Assembly: GCA_028023455.1 (NCBI GenBank)
Contig: JAQFVV010000157.1
Span: 2,666,001-2,730,000 of the forward strand
Direction: 5' to 3'
Source: Epiperipatus broadwayi
Taxonomy: Eukaryota; Onychophora; Udeonychophora; Euonychophora; Peripatidae
Length of the DNA stretch: 64,000 nucleotides
The notes under the pieces are model-generated. The model saw only the letters and a program-made list of their open reading frames with translations, made no database searches and was not told where the DNA came from. This document shows positions 26,236 through 36,349 of this stretch, one piece after another. The first letter of the stretch is position 1, and the number at the start of each line of letters is the position of its first letter. Made by a program: the position numbers and the translations under genes.

Positions 26236-26250
26236 ATGATGATGATATAA

Positions 26251-27071
26251 ATTATTTTGCTAATAAATCATAAATAAAAATACACTTATGTAAGTTTATA
26301 AAAATATATTAAAACTAAAATAGTATGACTTCCCAATATCTTGATAGAGATTTTACTTTTCCATTTTTGATTTAAAAATATATGCAATATTAAAACTGCA
26401 TGGTCAGTGTAATGGCAAACTATTTAGGGCTCAAGATCAATGGAGTGTAGCTCAACTTTATCATATTTAGTACTTAAGCTTCAAGTAAACTCCTGAGCAA
26501 AAAACAATTCAATTATTTATCTATTATTTATTAATAATAATGATTTTAATGAGTAAGAAAATAATTTTACAGCTTATCAAATATGTAATGCTAAGAATAC
26601 AAACCTATTCATTGGATAAACAAGTTTGAATACATTACAAGATAATTGATAAGCTACATTCCCAAAAAATCATTTAAATGAATTTGTAAATAAATGGTTT
26701 TTATGAATCTAGATTGTGAATTATTAGTAATATATTCAAAATTATTTGTTCTATGAATACATGAATAATCAGTCTGATTAAATTTTTTAAAAAATAATAA
26801 TCAGTTATTGCAATAAACTCTATTTATATGAATATAAAGTTATAGACTATTATATACATTAATTCATACTAGTATCTTCAATATTGCATATACACTTTAT
26901 TCATATCAACAATTTTAATAGATGCATATATGGAACACATATTCACCTTATGGCAATTGCCTAACTTAATCTCAACACACTGACTTCTTTATTTTATGTT
27001 TTTCTCTACAGCATCTTTTCTGTATTATTTTGATTATCTTCTTATATCTTAGTTACTTCTTATATATATAT
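26251..27071. other. AT-rich DNA with a small fold-back
   Basis: At 26570-26658 CAGCTTATCAA and TATGTAAT are matched, inverted, by ATTACA and TTGATAAGCT, giving an 88-bp imperfect hairpin of MITE size. Nothing else recognised. Confidence 0.4.
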
Positions 27072-28604
27072 ATATTATTTCATATATAAGATGCACTTTT
27101 TTACAAAATTTTGGATCTCCAAAAAGAGGGATGCATCTTAAATTTGAAACAAAAATTTTTTATCATCTTATTTCTATGGATCTTTGCTTTATGCTATATA
27201 TTCACATAATATTACAATCATTACCTGTGTAAAAGTGTTAAATCTTTTTTAATCAATATTTTTGGGATTAATTTTGTAAACAGCTTTAACTCTCTCTCAA
27301 ACTATTACTTTTAATGTTATTTTGCCGATTTTACTGTTATTCTATAGAGAAAACTCTACCAAATAACTTACATTTTTTTTTTACAACTAACAAATCAATA
27401 TAACAATCAGACAAAAGCTTACCTTCCAATGCTCTGGTTGTTTGTTTGTTGTTCTCTACACAATAAAGTACCTGTCAAAATTTTGAGTTCCGATAACTTC
27501 CTTTTGATTTTTAAAGTGAAAAATGTATTTTAGAATCTTTCAACATTATTTTACCAATTTTGACAATTCCGATATTTTTGTTTTGAGTTTTAAAGTGAAA
27601 ACCTATTTTTTAGAATCTTTTAAATTATTTTGCCAATGTTGACAATTCTGTCATATTAGTTTTGATTTTTAAAGTGAATACCTATGTTTTAGAATCTTTT
27701 AATGTTATTTTGTAAATTTTATTTTATCGAAAAAACTTTACCAAATAACTGTTAGAATATTTTTACAACTAACAAATCAATATTACAATGAGATAAAAGC
27801 TTGTCTTCCAAGATGCTAATTGGTTGTTTGTTGTTCTCTATACAAGAGAATACCTATCAAAATTTTGAGTTCCAATAAGTTCCTTTTGATTTTTACAGTG
27901 AAAAATGTGTTTTAGAATCTTTTAATGCTATTTTGCCGATAAAGTGAAAACATGTTTTAAAATCTTTTAATGTTATTTTGCCAATTTTAATCAGAAAACT
28001 TTATTGAATAACCTTTAGAATATTTTTACAACTAATAAATCAATATAACAGTGAGATAAAAGCCTATCTTCCAAGGCACTGGTTGTTTGTTGTTCTCTGC
28101 ATAAGAGAGAGTCTGTCAAAATTTTGACAGTCCCGATAGCGAAAATATATGTTTTAGAATCTTTTAATGCTATTTTGACAATTCAGATATTTTCATTTTG
28201 ACTTTTAAAGTGAAAATGTATGTTTTAGAATCTTTTTACACATTTATCATATTTGTAAAATATATTATTTTAGATGATTCAGATTTTAATAGAAATAAAA
28301 GCAAATTGACAAAGAAATTATAACATTAGGCTACAATTTGAATGGCCTGAAGATGATATAACCAGATGGAATAGTGAAGATGAGAATTCAAATTTTGAAA
28401 GTGAAGATAGAAAGAGAAAATACCATATTCGAAGATTCACAATAAATTAGGTGAGTTTACTGTATTTATATTAGTTTTCTATTTAAATACATATATGCAT
28501 CTTAAATTAGGGGGTTAATCCCTCCCCCCCCCCCCATTTTTTGGGTTTAAAATCCTATTGCATCTTAAATTCGACAGTGTCTTATATTTGAAGTAATATG
28601 GTAT
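27072..28604. mobile_element. TIR-bounded non-autonomous element with internal tandem array
   Basis: The left end reads TATTATTTCATATATAAGATGCAC. The right end, inverted, reads TACCATATTACTTCAAATATAAGACAC. Both ends also hold inner copies of GATGCATCTTAAATT (27131 in the left, 28496 and 28560 in the right), which suggests compound terminal inverted repeats of a DNA transposon. The interior is mostly the tandem array described separately. Near 28262-28450 a short plus-strand patch translates to an acidic, then basic run (WPEDDITRWNSEDENSNFES) that could be the tail of a transposase gene, but I cannot assign a family. The right end contains a poly-C run (28525-28537). Confidence 0.5.
27290..28240. 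repeat. Diverged tandem array inside the TIR element
   Basis: Two nested periodicities are visible. A unit of roughly 90-110 bp recurs, marked by TTTTGATTTTTAAAGTGAAAA and then TTTTAGAATCTTTTAATGTTATTTTGCC. A larger unit of a few hundred bp occurs three times, marked by ACTTTACCAAATAAC, TTTTTACAACTAACAAATCAATAT, GATAAAAGC and GGTTGTTTGTTGTTCTCT (starting near 27350, 27730 and 27995). Copies differ by many substitutions, so the array is old. Confidence 0.8.
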
Positions 28605-31600
28605 ATAAGCTAAGTTCTTAGGTCAAATAAGGCAAATTTAATTTGGCAATATAGCACTAACAGAGCAATAATAATTTACCATCATAAATGATAATTTATC
28701 ATTGCTTTCCCAATTCATTCTAATAATTCACTATTTTAGATCTACATTATAAACTTTACTATAATTTGATTTACAAGAATAAAATATTTTACACTTACAA
28801 GTTTGACACCAACCACTTCAAGTTAATTAGTATTATTAATCTTTTATTAAACTACAGACTATCTCTAATCCATATATAAACATTAAACCTCAATTAAAGT
28901 TTAATAAAATACAACACGGAATAACTTAACATTCTCTTTTTCTATGTTTAATACCTTTTAAGATAAAAATCTTCATTTTACCACACATACTAGAAACACA
29001 GGAATAAGAATATATGAAAGAAAAATAATACCCAAAATGTACAATTTATGATGAACCAGCCCACATCAGTTTTATCTATTTCTTTTATGTCATTAAGCTG
29101 CAGTAAATAAATTTACTTTTAATACAAAAACTACACAGTAAATAATTTAAATTATCTTAATTATATATTTTAAAAAAAAATTAAACACACACATATATAG
29201 TCATTCCAACAAACAAAAATAAACTTTTATTTTTCAGTTAATGTGATTGATTTTGTTTCAGTTGTAAAGATTGCTTCTTTTTTTAAGTCTTTGTAGCATG
29301 TTATACACTTGTGGCAGCTGATTTGTTAAAATTTTGTATTTTTTAAATTGTGCGAAAACTATAAGCATGATGTCAACAGAAATCCCAGCATTCATTGCTG
29401 CTTAATACCATCTTTAAAATGATGTATCACAATTTGAAATTGGATAAAATTTGAATTTTTTATTAATAGGTGCATTTAATTTTTTTCTTTTCTGGTCAGT
29501 TTACTAGGACGATAAAGGCAGAAAATCTTTATTGGCCTTATTTTTAACTAAAGTGGATTAAAAATATGCTGATGACTTGCATGTCAAGGTTTTCAACATG
29601 ATATAAATGTAATCTATCGGTCATAAGTATTAAATTTTAATTTTTTAATTATTTGAATATTTAAAATTTTTTTTGATTACTTCATAAATGGTAGAATTTA
29701 TTAATTTGTTTGTGTTTGTATTTTCGTATCTGTGTACTATGTATATTATATAATATTAAATCATTTATGCTCTTTATTATACAGTATATAAATTTGTATT
29801 CAAATATAACAAAAGTAGTTTTTGTGCAGTGTAATTTTGGGTTTCTGATCAAAGTTTAAGGCAACCTTATTTTATAGACATAATGATTCTTAAAAGGTTT
29901 AATAATTTATTAGTATGTTTGTGTTTGCACTTGCAGGTCTGTGTTTATATTGAAAGTAATTTATATATATAAATTATAGAGTATACAATGTAAGTTTTAA
30001 GACTGATTATCAGATGAAAGGTTGCAGTTGATAAAGCAATCACAAAATTTGCTGGGCATAGTACCATGTGAAAATATAAACACTTAAAACCAATAAAGAG
30101 AGATTTCAAATAGTGTGTGCATAGTGATAGCCACAATGATTATGCATATACCACATGGAATTGTATGCAGGCAAATAATTAAATTCTGATTCTTGCCTAT
30201 GCCTTGATACTCATGCTATGGAGTCAATAGTTTTGCTACATCTTCCATCACATTATTTTCAAGTCTATAGCTAGCAAATTATATCTCTGTGGGACAATAA
30301 ATACAACAAGATAGCATCATTGGTGTGCATAAAGAATATAAACATCACTGATGTGCACAAAAAATATAAAATGAAGAAATGAAACTCATATCATCAGTGA
30401 TACAGACAGTAGCCTACAATTTCTAGTTTTAGATAGACAAGAAGCCAATTGCAATGATAACAAATGCATATCTATCTTCTGGAAATGATTTGTTTTGTAA
30501 CTTTTATTAGGATGAATCTTTTTCTTGTAGATGCCTTTGAGATTTGTTAACTTTTGGGGTACATGATAAAAATGAAGAATTCGCATGCAAATAGTTTGGA
30601 GATTCTGAAGCTATGGATTATCTCAGGTAAGAAGTATTATATATGATTTAAAAGATAATTTTGTGAGGAATTCAAATAAATTATCAATGAAGATGTAATT
30701 TAAACTTAGTTAATGATAAATTAGAAATTATAAACAAACTATAAAGTAATAATTATGTCAGATGTTGAAATTTCTTTTTTAAAAAAAAAAAAAATTATTT
30801 ATATGTTAGATATTATAGTATAAAAATATGGTAAGTGAGTGTATTTCTTGATTAAATATATATGTCTATAAAACAGTTCACAATGTAAATTGATGCAGAT
30901 GAAAATATTAGAAAATTCAGAAGTTTAGGTGTGATTTGCTCAGTTTTTGAGATTAGTGTAAACTTAAAACTTCAGAACATGTTTCATGCAATTTAATTTG
31001 AGGCCAGAGAGATAATAGATGAATATAGTTGAAGTTAGTCTCTTAATATCACTTTTTTCCTTTATATTCTAAGTAATTTGGTTTGTAGAGGTGATGAATA
31101 ATGTTTATGCTCAAACAAAAATTGGTTTATCAAATATTAAGCTAAATTTAAAAATCTTGAGAATTTATATGAGATTAGAAATATTTATAACTACTGCCTA
31201 AGAATCTCCTTTATTCTTAATACAAGTTTTGAATCCAATTGTAATATCACTTATTTGCTGAGAGAATGGCCAGATATAAAAGATTATATTAGAGCATAGT
31301 AAATGATTATAAAATTTCATGTTATCTATAAGATAATATTGGGTCATAAGCTAAGCAAAAATATAATTTCAAAACATACATAGATAGAATGCATTTAAGT
31401 TTGCCATATCATATCTTGATTAATTGAAAGATTGATAAATATGAACATGTATCCATAGCAAAATAATGATAACTGTCTTGTCCAAGTCATTGGGTGAGTG
31501 ACTATACATATTAGTTAATATTAATTTTAGAATGAACAAAGAGTTAAATGCAATATCTTTATACCTTTTGCTTTATTTAAGAAAAAATTGCAAGTGATAA

Positions 31601-32613
31601 AGTATATTTGGATGAAAAGAATCAATTAATATATTAATCTTGAGCTTAGAAATACTTTTAAATCATCTCTAGTTCTGTTGCGTGTAATAATCACTATTTG
31701 TCTTAGTCTTATTGTTTTCCTTACTTTTTCTAGTTTCTATTAATGTAAATTTTTTTCCTCTAACATTATTAAAACTGAAGTTATTGTGAAAATTGTGTCT
31801 CAGGTCAGTTTTTTAAAAAAATTCAATATGGCACCTGGAGATTAAACAAGTAATTAAACAAACACAAAAAAAAGATAATTTAAGTTGTTTACTTTATACA
31901 CCATATTTAAAATCATTAAGGCAGAATTTGTTTCAAAATATAAAATTTAGCAGTTTGTTTCTGAGGAAAAATACGTTATTTAAAAAAAAAAAAATCGACT
32001 TGTAAGAAAATACTGATTAGTGCAAGGCCAGACTGGAAAAATGACTTCAATCAAAAAAAGCAACTCATAAGAATTTATGCTGCATACATGTGTACTAAAA
32101 TTTGCAGGTACATCAAGTATATAAAAGTCTAATTGTATTCCTCTAAAAAGAGTTGAAGGCAACAAATAATACTAACAGTTCCATAAATAAAAAGCCAAAT
32201 TAAACTTTATTAATGGTATCATATTGTAACGGGATATATATATGCGTTACATTCAAATTTTAATAGTAACTTTATTTATCTAATACAGAATTAAAAACAA
32301 ACTGTCAAAATGCACAAATAACGAATTATTAATTTATTAATATGTTAGATTGATTTAAATATTAAAATAAGCTTTAAAAAAATAAATAAATTATAGAATC
32401 CAAGCAAAGATTCTAATCTTTAAATAAAATATATAATAAAAAACCTTTTTAATAATAGCGAAGATTTTTTTAATTATAAAAAAAATTACAAACAGATCCT
32501 TAAGGCAAAGTCACACTTAAAGAAATGATTACGAAATAGATGAGTTCCCACCCAAAGATACGGACACAGACCTCAGTGGAAAAATTTACTTAGCAAAAAA
32601 CCCAAAATCTTAC
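28605..32613. other. AT-rich DNA with small duplications, no gene called
   Basis: A tandem pair of about 33 bp lies at 30309-30372 (CATCATTGGTGTGCATAAAGA / CATCACTGATGTGCACAAAAA). A diverged duplication links 29688-29725 with 29896-29935 (TTATTA..TTGTTTGTGTTTG). Minus-strand reading of 29220-29480 gives scattered lysine-rich blocks that might be a very old transposon, but nothing diagnostic. Confidence 0.35.
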
Positions 32614-32926
32614 CTTGTACACAAACCAAATAAACCAATGGAATACAGACATGAAATATGTTTGATGAATCCTGCATTCCAGAGATAAGGTACCTGAGGA
32701 CTATAAAAAGAAATCCAAAACAATAATTAGTTAGTTGGAGATTAGAAAAATTTAAATTCTTTCGTCGGTTGCTGAAAAGAAAATGAATATTATCGCCATC
32801 ACCAAAAATGTAATGAGCTTCATCGTGCTTCCTTCGGTGCGGCCGGCCGAAGATAGCTTTCCTACTCACGGATCCCAGGATCGAACCACTGGTGCCATAT
32901 GCAGAAATCTTCGTAAATGTCTTCAT
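32614..32926 (-). other. Candidate minus-strand exon pair in a CpG-rich patch
   Basis: On the minus strand an ATG at 32926 opens MKTFTKISAYGTSGSILGS and meets a donor GGATCC|GTGAGT at 32869. An acceptor CTTTTTATAG lies at 32701, followed by an 87-nt segment (32614-32700) open in all three frames and closed by the strong donor CAAG|GTAAGA at 32613. The implied intron is about 169 nt. A separate overlapping minus ATG at 32823 encodes a 23-residue hydrophobic peptide (MKLITFLVMAIIFIFFSA and five more) ending in TAA, resembling a signal peptide. No family is recognised. Splice signals and local CpG content are the only support, so this is a weak gene call. The plus-strand frame 32783-33037 is a competing interpretation. 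Confidence 0.22.
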
Positions 32927-33614
32927 AAATCGTCATCGCCCATCAGAAATAGATCTTGTATAAATTCAGATCATCGAGAAGAAACGAGCCCAGAGAAAGA
33001 AAGTAAAGTATACATTTTAAACAAAAAAACAGTATAAACTCTTAATTTAAAATCTCAGGACTTTATTTTCCTTTAAAGATGAATTATAGACTTTCTCTCT
33101 TGATCAAATCTGAACTCTATTTGTATAAACTTTAAAATTTTAAGTCTTATCTAAAATTGAAACGTAATCTTTTTAAAATATGTGTTATATGTTTTCATTT
33201 ATGCTAAATGTAAGATCTGTTTGTAATAGGGTAGGGGTTTGCGATTGCAAACTTAAATTTAAAAAAATAGAAACACATCGTTATCTGTGCATTATAAAAT
33301 TTAAAAAGAAAAGCAGGTTATATAAATTTGCAGTAAAAAAATAAGTTAAAATATAAATGTTATCTTAAAAATGATTTTAAAACCTTAATTAAACTAAAGA
33401 TTTTTGTTTTGAATTAAATTAATAAAATGATTTAAATGTTAGTTGAGTGTAGATAGCTGCTAGACTAGTTTAAATATGTTACTTTTAAAGAGGGTTTTGA
33501 TTTTGGACTATTTGTTTCGTAGTTGTGTCAATGCTGGTGGAGAGATATATGGACGTTTATATCAATGTAATGTGAAGTGTGTTAGCACCTAGGGCTACGA
33601 GTCCATCTGAATGC

Positions 33615-33713
33615 ATGACCCCAAAGAGAGGTAGTCATATCGTTGAAATGGATGCAGAGGTATTTCCTGCGCCATTGACCCATTCCAGTTCTATGGATCG
33701 AGAAGATAAGTCG
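33615..33713 (+). CDS. Candidate first coding exon, product unknown
   Basis: The ATG at 33615 opens a 33-codon frame, MTPKRGSHIVEMDAEVFPAP and thirteen more residues ending MDREDKS. It runs exactly to a consensus donor TCG|GTAAGAT (33714); beyond that the frame stops within three codons. An in-frame TGA lies upstream (about 33570), so the ATG is a reasonable start. Composition is non-repetitive and polar, unlike AT-driven random frames in this window, and the exon sits in a CpG-retaining block. The next exon was not found and no family is recognised. A minus-strand frame (33635-33823) overlaps and cannot be excluded. Confidence 0.35.
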
Positions 33714-34234
33714 GTAAGATAAGACCGCTCTCTCATCCATATGCAGTGTTTTTCTCTTATTATTATTACATACATGATTCCTTCGCCAGATAGAAGCACA
33801 TTCCTATACTGTTTGAAGCTCATGTTTTCTCCAATAATATCACGTTGTTCAGATGCACATTCCTGTCACGTGATTTTATGCTAACATGTTCATATTGCAT
33901 TGGTTGCTGATATATATCTGGAAGTGAGCATTGGTGTGGCTGCGGACTTTTAGCCCAGAATCAATTGTTTGAAAGTCTTTTAGATGCGTGGTCTGGGTAG
34001 CTCATCTATACTCAACATTTCTAAAATTTAAAATTAAAAGTTAAAAACAAATAAAATAATAATGAAACAGAATAAAACAAATTTCTTCCTGTGTTATAAA
34101 AATTATTTTTTTTAAAAGTTTGTGCGTTATTAATTATATATGTAAATAAAATCTTTTTTGTGTGTTATTAATACTGACAGTGATTATTTTTATTATTATT
34201 TATTAAAAGAAATATATCTAATGAATGTTTTAAA

Positions 34235-34360
34235 CCTCTGCTACTTCATGAGCTAGTGACTTGGGTTGGCGGTTGCGGTCTTAACCAGCACGTATCTGTC
34301 GACTCTATAAATTTTCTAGGTCCAAATGGCCTAGTGGCGCCCTCGTCGGCAATACAGTAA
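34235..34360 (+). other. GC-rich insertion with a tRNA A-box-like sequence
   Basis: This 125-bp patch (GGGTTGGCGGTTGCGGTC and TGGCCTAGTGGCGCCCTCG) is far richer in GC than its flanks. TGGCCTAGTGG is a good match to the RNA polymerase III A box, but no B box follows, so it is at most a truncated tRNA-like or SINE head. It ends near TTTCATCATCATCCCCAACCATTAT, which resembles an inverted RTE 3' tail. Confidence 0.25.
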
Positions 34361-34717
34361 GACTGGATATTTCATCATCATCCCCAACCATTATAATATA
34401 TTTTAAATGGAAAAATTAAACAAGATGTCAACAAAACAAAAAAATCAGGAGGGTATGCTACTTACTTTATTGGATCTCCAAAATACTTGTAGTAAATTTG
34501 TATATAATTTGCTATTTTTTTTTTCATTTGAAGATTTAATATGTAATGAGAAAAATGAATATTAATTAAAAGAAAATGAAGCACTATTAAAAAAGATTAA
34601 TATTTTAGATTCACAGAATTATACAATAAAAATTCTACACTTTTTAAAATAACATCAACAGCAGAAATAAATAGAATTTGATTGAAAAACCAATGTTTTG
34701 AATTTAAGTTGTTTTAC

Positions 34718-34906
34718 ACTGTGATTGGATACTAATGTATCTACAACCATTAATAATAAAAAAATCAAATATGCATAAACTACATAATAAAATTTAATGT
34801 AGTAAATTAATACTGTGATTGGATACTAATGTATCTACAACCATTAATAATAAAAAAAATCAAATATGCATAAACTACATAATAAAATTTAATGTAGTAA
34901 ATTAAT
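34718..34906. repeat. Recent 94-bp tandem duplication
   Basis: Two adjacent copies starting ACTGTGATTGGATACTAATG (34718 and 34812) are identical except for one extra A in an A-run of the second. This is a very recent local duplication of otherwise AT-rich DNA. Confidence 0.95.
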
Positions 34907-35031
34907 ATAATTGTTATACATATATTTAAGTATAATTGTTATGTGGAATCACTGGAATAATTTAATGATTTAGAAAAAAGTTCAATGCTATTACTAATAG
35001 GCAGAAATGGAGAGACCAAAATATCTATATA

Positions 35032-35400
35032 TAAGATGTAAAAAAAAAGATTTAAAAAAAAATGTTTTTATGTGAAAAGCCAACTAAAAAGTACAAAATA
35101 ACAAAGTAATCCCTCTTAGTTAATTTGCCATTCTTGGAAAATGTCAAAGATCTTAAAAATCTAGGCTTGTTTTAAAACAATTGGAAATTGCAGGAATATT
35201 ATCATTTCATAAAAGCATTTGAGATCCCTTTGATTTTTATGATTTGAGTCTCAAATTTTATAAAAAAAATCTAGATTCTTATGATCTCTGATATTTTCCA
35301 AGAATGGCAAATTAACTGCAAGAAGGTTATTTTATTTTGTACTTTTTAGTTGTGTAAAACAAAAACATTATTTTATAAAAATTCTTTTTTTTACATCTTA
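35032..35400. mobile_element. Fold-back element, about 370 bp
   Basis: The left arm (35032-35165; TAAGATGTAAAAAAAAGA, then CAACTAAAAAGTACAAAATAA and GTTAATTTGCCATTCTTGGA) is matched, inverted, by the right arm (35270-35400), ending TTTTTTTTACATCTTA. The spacer of about 100 bp is unrelated. No coding capacity; it looks like a MITE or fold-back transposon. Confidence 0.78.
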
Positions 35401-35584
35401 TTTTTTTACCTTTTGGTTATATTTACATACCATTTTAAATAATGGTTCTAACTACAAAAAAAATCTGACAAAAATTATAATTTAATAAAATGTGAGAATA
35501 AAAAATACACCCTCTAACGAATTCTAAATTTAAATATCATGTGATTGTCTACTATATAAAAATATTTATGTTAATTTAATTAAT

Positions 35585-35730
35585 TAATTATCAGTTAAAT
35601 TTAATATTGACAAAATTTTATTCTACAAATGTAATGTTTTTGTCAGATATTTTTTTAATTTTAATTAATTAATCAACGAAATGAATATTAACAAAATTTT
35701 ATTCTACAAATGTAATATTTTATTAATGAG
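35585..35730. repeat. Diverged tandem duplication, about 82-bp period
   Basis: ACAAAATTTTATTCTACAAA followed by TGTAAT occurs at about 35608 and again at about 35690, each preceded by an ATTAATTAAT..TC run. The copies differ at several positions. Confidence 0.75.
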
Positions 35731-36349
35731 TTTTTTTGGAAAGTATAAGGATGCGAGTTTGAGTTCTAAATAAAAACATTTTTTTTTTCATTGTTAATTC
35801 AAAAATGTGGATATACAGATAGAGCAAGGTAATATAAAAACATTTAAAATAGAATATGTTTAAAGATATAAAGTTTTATTTGGAAATAATAAGTAGACTG
35901 TAATATCTAAGATAATTAAAAATAAAATACTTTTTGGTCAGGTAAACTGGCTTAATATTTTCTTCTTTTTTAAAAAAAAAAAAAATAATAATAATAATTT
36001 TGTCAGATTTATATCTCGAAATTGAAACAATATAAGTTAGAATATTCATAAAATACTTTTTCTGATATTAGACCTGGCAATATTTATTTTTTCATCAACT
36101 TTTCATTCAAAGAACATTGCAAAGAATTTATATATATATAACCTAGCAAAAAAAAATTGAAAATTATTCTGAACATAAAAAAAATTTGGCTAAAGAGAAT
36201 GGTTCTACGCTTTTTTTTCTTTTTGACAACTAAAAAAAGCAGAAATATCCATGTGACAGATTGCAGTTTTTATTTTTAAAAATTATGATATAGCTAAGTT
36301 TGTAATCTTTAATTCAAAGTGGTTAATTCTCACTCACATACAAACATCA

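Larger units (their letters stand above)
23215..26250 (+). mobile_element. RTE-clade non-LTR retrotransposon, near full length
   Basis: A LINE of about 3.03 kb. It has a GC-richer 5' untranslated region (23215-23430; GGCTGCTCACCAACACACATTAG, CAGGAGGCTG, GGCAGCGGTTGGTGGCC), an AP-endonuclease domain, a reverse transcriptase domain, and a 3' end of TGGATTGATAATGGTTGATGATGATGATGAT. A short tandem tail of this type (GAT repeats rather than poly-A) is characteristic of the RTE clade, as is the endonuclease often annotated as craniofacial development protein 2-like. Target-site duplications are not obvious. It supplies the reference for the three degraded copies elsewhere in the window. Several frameshifts and stops make it non-autonomous. 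Confidence 0.93.
32750..34370. promoter_or_regulatory. CpG-retaining block, possible promoter region
   Basis: In contrast to the surrounding tens of kilobases, this block holds many CpG dinucleotides, for example TTCGTCGG, GGTGCGGCCGGCCGAAG, CATCGAGAAGAAACGAG, GCCCTCGTCGGC and GGCGGTTGCGG, separated by an AT-rich interior (33040-33470). In a CpG-depleted genome such retention suggests an unmethylated promoter or a recent insertion. The candidate exons at 32614-32926 (minus) and 33615-33713 (plus) lie in it, so it could be bidirectional. No TATA or initiator element can be assigned with confidence. Confidence 0.4.

Noticed and set aside
32870-32900. GGTTCGATCC on the minus strand as a polymerase III B box of a tRNA gene
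   Set aside because: The flanking bases do not form a T-stem and no A box lies at the right distance; not a tRNA or SINE.
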